From: Bacilli bacterium
Lineage (GTDB): Bacteria > Bacillota_I > Bacilli_A > RFN20 > UBA1709
Assembly (NCBI GenBank): GCA_028694305.1
Contig: JAQUTO010000019.1
Location: 1-11,865 of the forward strand
Direction of reading: 5' to 3'
DNA length: 11,865 nucleotides
Shown here: positions 7,956-11,865 of the stretch, one piece after another
How positions within the stretch are numbered: position 1 is the first letter of the stretch
Layout of the letters: every line of letters starts with the position of its first letter
The notes under the pieces: model-generated
Databases searched by the model: none
Told to the model about the DNA's origin: nothing
What the model saw: only the letters and a program-made list of their open reading frames with translations
Translations under genes and position numbers: made by a program

Positions 7956-7996
7956 CTACTCGAGAAAAACACTTTTTTAGGGAGTTTCTCGACTAG
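7956..7996. repeat. Inverted repeat upstream of the DUF4143 ATPase gene
   Basis: Perfect 8-base arms TCGAGAAA (7960-7967) and TTTCTCGA (7985-7992) are extended by CTA/TAG (7956-7958 and 7994-7996) across a single C:C mismatch, with a 17-base spacer. There is no T-tract after either arm, so it is not a simple terminator. The left arm overlaps a TAGAAT hexamer (minus strand, 7953-7958) that could be the ATPase -10 box, which would make the repeat a possible operator. Confidence 0.55.
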
Positions 7997-8000
7997 AGAT

Positions 8001-8029
8001 AAAAAAAGATGGTTTTTTTAACCATCTTT
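8001..8029 (-). terminator. Intrinsic terminator of the P-II operon
   Basis: The perfect 10-bp stem AAAGATGGTT / AACCATCTTT (8005-8014 and 8020-8029) has a 5-base loop. On the minus strand it is followed by a run of seven T. It lies 22 bases after the P-II stop codon and closes the operon that enters from the right edge. Confidence 0.9.
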
Positions 8030-8051
8030 ATCAATTATATTTGTAAGATTA

Positions 8052-8750
8052 TTAACCATTTTCTCCGACAATACCATAAGCGGCTTCAACATCTTGGGAG
8101 AAGATGATACCATGACCTTCACGGCTCAGTCCAACTTTCTCAGCTACCGCTTTCATTACCGCATCTTTAATCTTTCTTTCAACTAGGAAGATAACTACTT
8201 CTTTTTCAGGAGAGACACTAATCCCAAATAAAAGATTAGCTTCCATTGAACCAGAGCCATGAGCATTAATAATTGTTGCTCCCCTTGCTCCAGCGGTCTT
8301 TGAAGCTTCAATCGCCTTCTCGGCCGAATCAACATTAACGACAGCCACAATTAAAACAAAGTCTTTTTGTAATTGTAATTTTTCTGGTTTCTTGGCAATT
8401 TTCTCTTCCATTTTATCACTCCCTAAATCATTGGCTAAAAAGCGGTAACTATATGTTCCTACCACACTCTTAATTGGAATGGTAAAGACAATTCCATTAC
8501 CCGGTTGATCGAGCTTTAAGCGTTGGTGTAAATGGGCGAACATAATTTCTTCAGCGTCTTCACTAATAACTCCGACTGTAATACTTTTAGCAGTATCACT
8601 TAACCCTAGATTACTGGCTAACTCCTTCGAGATAGTCCCTCTTCCATACAAAGTATATTGGAAGTTGGAGTTATTAGTTCTAAAGGTCTTTAAGACTTTT
8701 TCAGTTTTATCCCGGGGTACGACTACCCACATGGCTCTTAATTTATCCAT
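8052..8750 (-). CDS. P-II family regulator with two tandem P-II domains
   Basis: This is a small-molecule-sensing regulator of the P-II superfamily, made of two fused P-II-like domains (residues about 3-103 and 129-228) joined by a charged linker rich in Lys and Glu (about 108-128). The second domain is canonical: VLIVAVVN (132-139), GARGATIINAHGSGS (154-168), PEKEVVIFLV (181-190) and GHGIIFSQDVEAAYG (212-226). The first is more divergent but ends with the same signature, GNGIVFTIPIKSVVG (84-98). The T-loop of domain 2 is very short, and the tyrosine that is uridylylated in GlnB is absent, so GlnD-type control is unlikely. The ATG at 8748-8750 follows AGGAGG by 4 bases. It is translated right after the DUF1538 gene, and P-II proteins typically gate a transporter encoded beside them, so DUF1538 is the probable target. 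Ligand unknown (ATP/ADP and 2-oxoglutarate are usual in the family). Confidence 0.9.
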   Translation of the reverse strand: MDKLRAMWVVVPRDKTEKVLKTFRTNNSNFQYTLYGRGTISKELASNLGLSDTAKSITVGVISEDAEEIMFAHLHQRLKLDQPGNGIVFTIPIKSVVGTYSYRFLANDLGSDKMEEKIAKKPEKLQLQKDFVLIVAVVNVDSAEKAIEASKTAGARGATIINAHGSGSMEANLLFGISVSPEKEVVIFLVERKIKDAVMKAVAEKVGLSREGHGIIFSQDVEAAYGIVGENG

Positions 8751-8754
8751 ACTT

Positions 8755-8762
8755 CCCTCCTA
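8755..8762 (-). promoter_or_regulatory. Overlapping stop codon and Shine-Dalgarno site, DUF1538/P-II
   Basis: The minus strand reads TAGGAGGG. The TAG stop of DUF1538 (8760-8762) is the first part of the AGGAGG that serves the P-II gene. A ribosome finishing DUF1538 sits on the P-II start signal, which indicates tight translational coupling. Confidence 0.8.
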
Positions 8763-10247
8763 GAGTTCAATAATCTCAACATCATCCACAAAGTATTGTT
8801 GCCGATGACGATGTTTTAGTTTCACAATTAAGCCTAATAATTGAATAGTTATTAAAGGAATTAAAGCAATAGTAGCCACAACTCCAAAAGCTCCACTTAA
8901 GATGTTTCTTCCCATTGCACTGGCTACACCAATGGCTAAAGGTAAGATAAAGGAAGAACTCATTGGACCACTGGCAACTCCGCCCGAATCAAAAGCAATA
9001 CCCACATAGACATCATCCACAATGGTGGACAAGATCAAAGCAATGGCATAACCAATTCCAATAATGACCATAAAGTTGATTTGATAAGTAATTCTAACCA
9101 TACATAAAGCAACAGCAAAACCAACACCGATAGCTAAAGAGATAAAGATGGTCTTTCTAGAAATAACACCACCACTTGTTTCTTCCACTAACTTATTTAA
9201 CACATGGATAGCAGGTTCAGCTAAGACAGCAAAGAAGCCTAAAGCAAAGCCTACGCCAATTAATAACATCTCACCGCCAAAACTTTCAGTTGCTTTAGCG
9301 CCGAGAATGGTACCAATTTCAGTTCCTGCACTCATGAAGCCATATTCAACAGCCGATAAGAAGAGAACTAAGCCCACATAAGAGATGATAATACCAACAA
9401 AGATCTTAAATAACCGTTGTTTGGTGAACTCTAGTTGTCTAATTTGTAAGAGTAAGAAAATAATGACAATCGGTAATAAAGCCAAAGCGACATTCAAGGA
9501 ATACTCACCGAGTAAGGCCCAATAAGAAGTTGTTTCCTTGACACTAGTTGAAATAGTCCCAATGTTAGTAAAGCAACCAAGTAATAACATCATCATGATT
9601 GGACCAATCGAACATAAGGAAACCATACCAAAGTTATCATCGTTACCATGTCTCCCATTTTTGATGGAAGCAATACCAATTCCTAAAGCCATCATAAATG
9701 GCACAGTAACTGGCCCCGTAGTAACACCACCAGCATCAAAAGCTAACGGTAAGATATTTGGGTCACTGATGTTGGCTAAGATAAAGACTAAAGCATACAT
9801 TAAAAGTAAGATATGTTTTAATCTCATCTTTAAAAATACTCTTAAGACTGCGATTAACATAAAGATACCGACACCAACCGCAATTGTATAAACCACTAAT
9901 TTAGGATTAATGGCATCTTGAACTAGATAACTTAAAACACTTAAGTCAGGTTCAGCCACGGTAATAGCAACTCCTAAAACAAATGCCACAATTAGAAGTA
10001 AGATGACTTTGCCTTTCTTAATTAATTTACTACTAATTCTTTCTCCGATTGGCATCATAGCACTATCGGCACCCAAATTAAATAAAGCCATCCCCACAAT
10101 TAAAATAATTCCAGAGATGAAAAACTCTTTTAAGGTTTTCGCACTTAAAGGGGCAATATTAGTTATATGCAATAAAAAGACAATTCCATAAATTGGTAAG
10201 ACTGAAAAAACCGATTCTTTGAGTTTAGATAGTAGTGCTTTACCCAT
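8760..10247 (-). CDS. DUF1538 family multi-spanning membrane protein
   Basis: This is an integral membrane protein of 495 residues, about 12-14 hydrophobic segments, almost certainly a transporter or channel of unknown substrate. It has two homologous halves in the same order. VAEPDLSVL (97-105) matches LAEPAIHVL (342-350), and AFDAGGVTTGPVTVPF (169-184) matches AFDSGGVASGPMSSSF (418-433). The repeated A-E-P and AFDxGGVxxGP motifs, the latter holding an aspartate in a Gly-rich stretch, are the likely substrate or ion sites. The C-terminal tail after residue 476 is hydrophilic and ends with acidic residues; it may dock the P-II protein. The ATG at 10245-10247 has GAGGGAA a few bases upstream. 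It follows the phosphodiesterase gene by 32 bases and precedes the P-II gene with overlapping signals. Family assignment is strong; function is inferred from topology and context. Confidence 0.88.
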   Translation of the reverse strand: MGKALLSKLKESVFSVLPIYGIVFLLHITNIAPLSAKTLKEFFISGIILIVGMALFNLGADSAMMPIGERISSKLIKKGKVILLLIVAFVLGVAITVAEPDLSVLSYLVQDAINPKLVVYTIAVGVGIFMLIAVLRVFLKMRLKHILLLMYALVFILANISDPNILPLAFDAGGVTTGPVTVPFMMALGIGIASIKNGRHGNDDNFGMVSLCSIGPIMMMLLLGCFTNIGTISTSVKETTSYWALLGEYSLNVALALLPIVIIFLLLQIRQLEFTKQRLFKIFVGIIISYVGLVLFLSAVEYGFMSAGTEIGTILGAKATESFGGEMLLIGVGFALGFFAVLAEPAIHVLNKLVEETSGGVISRKTIFISLAIGVGFAVALCMVRITYQINFMVIIGIGYAIALILSTIVDDVYVGIAFDSGGVASGPMSSSFILPLAIGVASAMGRNILSGAFGVVATIALIPLITIQLLGLIVKLKHRHRQQYFVDDVEIIEL

Positions 10248-10279
10248 AAATTCCCTCGCTAATAAGTATCATTATGCAA

Positions 10280-11395
10280 CTATTTCTTGGATAATACAAT
10301 AATAGGAACGCGCATTTCATCAATAGTTTGACCACCGTGATGCCCAATAAGTAGATGATCTATCTTACCGGTATCGTAATAAAAGTTATAATCGCCACAA
10401 GCCGTCACTAAATAATCACCCATAAATTTATCATAATCTTTGTGGGATTCAAATAAACCTAATAAATGATTCTTAGCTAAGTCTTTCTTAGAATAGATGG
10501 CGAATTCATTTCCAAACTGTTTCATTTGTTGTAAGAATTGCTTTTGTTTACCCTTTTTAAGGGTAAAAGAAGCCGCTCTACCTTCTAAAGAAGGTAATCT
10601 TTCTAAAGTTGACATGAGCTTAGGATAATCATTTAAACGATGATATTTAACATCTCTTTGCCCATGATCAGCAGTAATAATTACTAAAGTCTTATCATTC
10701 ATCTTCTTATACATATGCTTTAATTGGCGGTCAAGTTTATTAATGACCTTTTTAGCTTGTTCACTTCTAGAACCATATTCATGCATGGTATGATCTGGGT
10801 CTTGATAATAAGCATAAATATACTTCTTCTCATCATCACTACCTGCTTTTAGAATCCATTTAGTTAGTTCTTTAAAGTTATGGTAGCCACCTTCCATGAT
10901 TTGATCATCCATATAAGTATAACCTTTAGCTTTTTTAACTATATCTTGTAAAGGCTTAGTTGGGACCATTTTCCGACCATCAAAACCTTTAATCATTTCT
11001 TTGGTATAAAAGTCCTCACCAATAAACATTTCAATATCGCCTTTGTATTTACCTTCAAAATGTTGTTGCCAACCAAGCCAGCCTGATTCATTTGGAGCCA
11101 TTCCCGTTTGAATGGCAGTAGTCGAAGGCACAGTAGAAGAAGGATAAACAGAACTCACTTCTTTAAGTAACTTAGAAGTTAGAAAACTTAATGGTTTTAA
11201 ATTATCATCCATTATTTTAGTTCCAAGTCCATCTAAAACTAGATAGACCACAGTGGTATACCCTTTTTTAAGTTCTTGTTCAATATCTTGATCCACCCCA
11301 TATTTACAAGGTAAGCCATAATAATGGAATAAAGCACTTGTTACATTAATATTGGATTTAGTATAGTCTGGTTGAACTACTCTTTTCGATTGCAT
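10280..11395 (-). CDS. Alkaline-phosphatase-superfamily phosphodiesterase/pyrophosphatase
   Basis: This is a metal-dependent hydrolase of the type I phosphodiesterase/nucleotide pyrophosphatase group (371 residues). The two-metal site is complete by pattern: LVLDG (Asp55), the nucleophile segment YPSSTVPSTTA (Thr88 as the probable nucleophile), YYQDPDHTMHEYG (Asp201, His205), ITADHG (Asp243, His244) and GHHGG (His363). There is no signal peptide or membrane segment, so it probably acts in the cytoplasm, unlike many secreted relatives. The ATG at 11393-11395 follows AGGAGG by 5 bases, and that site overlaps the upstream stop codon. It lies in the middle of the operon that includes DUF1538 and P-II, so its substrate may be connected to what they transport or sense; this is inference. 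Substrate could be a phosphodiester, nucleotide or phosphonate, and cannot be told from sequence. Confidence 0.87.
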   Translation of the reverse strand: MQSKRVVQPDYTKSNINVTSALFHYYGLPCKYGVDQDIEQELKKGYTTVVYLVLDGLGTKIMDDNLKPLSFLTSKLLKEVSSVYPSSTVPSTTAIQTGMAPNESGWLGWQQHFEGKYKGDIEMFIGEDFYTKEMIKGFDGRKMVPTKPLQDIVKKAKGYTYMDDQIMEGGYHNFKELTKWILKAGSDDEKKYIYAYYQDPDHTMHEYGSRSEQAKKVINKLDRQLKHMYKKMNDKTLVIITADHGQRDVKYHRLNDYPKLMSTLERLPSLEGRAASFTLKKGKQKQFLQQMKQFGNEFAIYSKKDLAKNHLLGLFESHKDYDKFMGDYLVTACGDYNFYYDTGKIDHLLIGHHGGQTIDEMRVPIIVLSKK

Positions 11396-11400
11396 ATTTG

Positions 11401-11407
11401 CCTCCTA
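11401..11407 (-). promoter_or_regulatory. Overlapping stop codon and Shine-Dalgarno site before the phosphodiesterase gene
   Basis: The minus strand reads TAGGAGG. The TAG stop of the upstream gene (11405-11407) opens the AGGAGG (11401-11406) that serves the ATG at 11395. The arrangement is the same as at the DUF1538/P-II junction. Confidence 0.8.
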
Positions 11408-11865
11408 CTTATTGAGAAAATCTAAATATGATGTCATAGCATAATAGATATTAGATGCCCGAGTCAATGCATTCTCACTCTTTTTAATGTATTCCCAAGA
11501 TTCAGCATAAGACTTAAAATGCATGATTTCAGGACTGGACATATAATTTAAAAACTTAATGACATCATCACTATATTCGTCATCAAACTTATTAGATAAA
11601 GTAATCTTTTGTCTAATAGTTGATGCATTTGGATTATTATGTAAAACATGCTCCAAATTTACTGAACAATAAAATAAGCGATATGGGACACCTTTTAATT
11701 CATCAATATCTAATAAGGCTTGAATGTTATATCTTTTGTGTAAGTTACGATCAACTATTCTTGCTTTATTTTGAACAACTATCTTACTAGTAAAATATGT
11801 TACCCCATAATTCATTGGGTTTTCTTCTAAAGCATCATCCTTAATAAAAGCAGCGTCAGTATCAA
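11405..11865 (-). CDS. Unknown protein, 5' end beyond window
   Basis: The frame stays open from the stop at 11405 to the right edge (152 codons plus the edge). The ATG at 11813-11815 is probably internal: it has no ribosome binding site, and the 16 codons before it read as good protein (DTDAAFIKDDALEENP). I do not recognise the family. The visible part is soluble and helical, with an acidic start and the segment RLFYCSVNLEHVLHNN, followed by a KFDDEYSDDVIKFL stretch and a C-terminal ENALTRASNIYYA helix. The order of an Asp-x-Asp strand, a 'SVNLEHVL' helix and an 'ALTRA' helix is faintly like TOPRIM-fold RloB-type proteins, but the link is weak and the N-terminus is missing. It is the first visible gene of the phosphodiesterase-DUF1538-P-II operon, tightly coupled to the next gene. 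Confidence 0.7.
   Translation of the reverse strand, partial: DTDAAFIKDDALEENPMNYGVTYFTSKIVVQNKARIVDRNLHKRYNIQALLDIDELKGVPYRLFYCSVNLEHVLHNNPNASTIRQKITLSNKFDDEYSDDVIKFLNYMSSPEIMHFKSYAESWEYIKKSENALTRASNIYYAMTSYLDFLNK

Noticed and set aside
9538..9891. Plus-strand open frame opposite the DUF1538 gene
   Set aside because: It is fully antisense to a strongly supported gene, has no ribosome binding site, and its residues mirror the codon bias of the opposite strand. The same applies to the plus-strand frames at 1753-2034, 9148-9381, 7126-7356 and 10003-10191.
11813..11815. ATG at 11813-11815 as the true start of the last gene
   Set aside because: There is no ribosome binding site, and the frame continues upstream with protein-like codons to the window edge.
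1..11865. CRISPR array, tRNA, rRNA or insertion-sequence ends
   Set aside because: I saw no regularly spaced repeats, no cloverleaf or rRNA-like stretches, and no transposase gene or terminal inverted repeats. A computed search could still find weak cases.

Overview
The window is AT-rich bacterial DNA with dense gene packing and strong Shine-Dalgarno sites. TAA, TAG and TGA are all used as ordinary stops, so the code is standard. The gene set (an M3 oligoendopeptidase of the non-PepF type, a Cof-type HAD phosphatase, a DUF1538 membrane protein with a two-domain P-II protein, a DUF4143 ATPase and a BspA-type leucine-rich-repeat gene) fits a low-GC Gram-positive bacterium. A gut-type Bacilli, Erysipelotrichales or Acholeplasma-related lineage is plausible. 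This is inference; there is no rRNA or tRNA here to place it.

Layout. (1) Bases 1-1631, minus: an M3 zinc oligoendopeptidase whose 3' end runs off the window, with its own extended -10 promoter. (2) 1710-2531, minus: a Cof-type HAD phosphatase ending in an intrinsic terminator. (3) 2616-5289, plus: a two-gene operon, divergent from the HAD gene. It holds a Ppx/GppA-like protein and a 581-residue protein of unknown function with an internal duplication, and it ends in a terminator that contains the stop codon. (4) 5302-7999: an accessory-looking block, both genes on minus. It has a decayed BspA-type LRR gene (one in-frame amber plus one frameshift) and a DUF4143-type AAA ATPase whose Walker A glycine is an arginine, with a long inverted repeat upstream. 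(5) 8001-11865, minus: an operon running from the right edge, with a 5'-partial unknown gene, an alkaline-phosphatase-superfamily phosphodiesterase, a DUF1538 membrane protein with two repeats, a tandem-domain P-II protein, and a strong terminator.

How the genes may work together. DUF1538 and P-II lie next to each other with the P-II ribosome binding site overlapping the DUF1538 stop codon. P-II proteins commonly gate membrane transporters, so the two probably form a regulated transport unit with unknown substrate. The Ppx/GppA-like protein keeps the fold motifs but lacks two acidic residues needed for hydrolysis in the E. coli enzyme. It may be a phosphate- or nucleotide-sensing pseudoenzyme tied to its operon partner. 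The most interesting leads are that pair, the DUF1538/P-II/phosphodiesterase operon, and the visibly decaying LRR/ATPase block placed where two operons converge.
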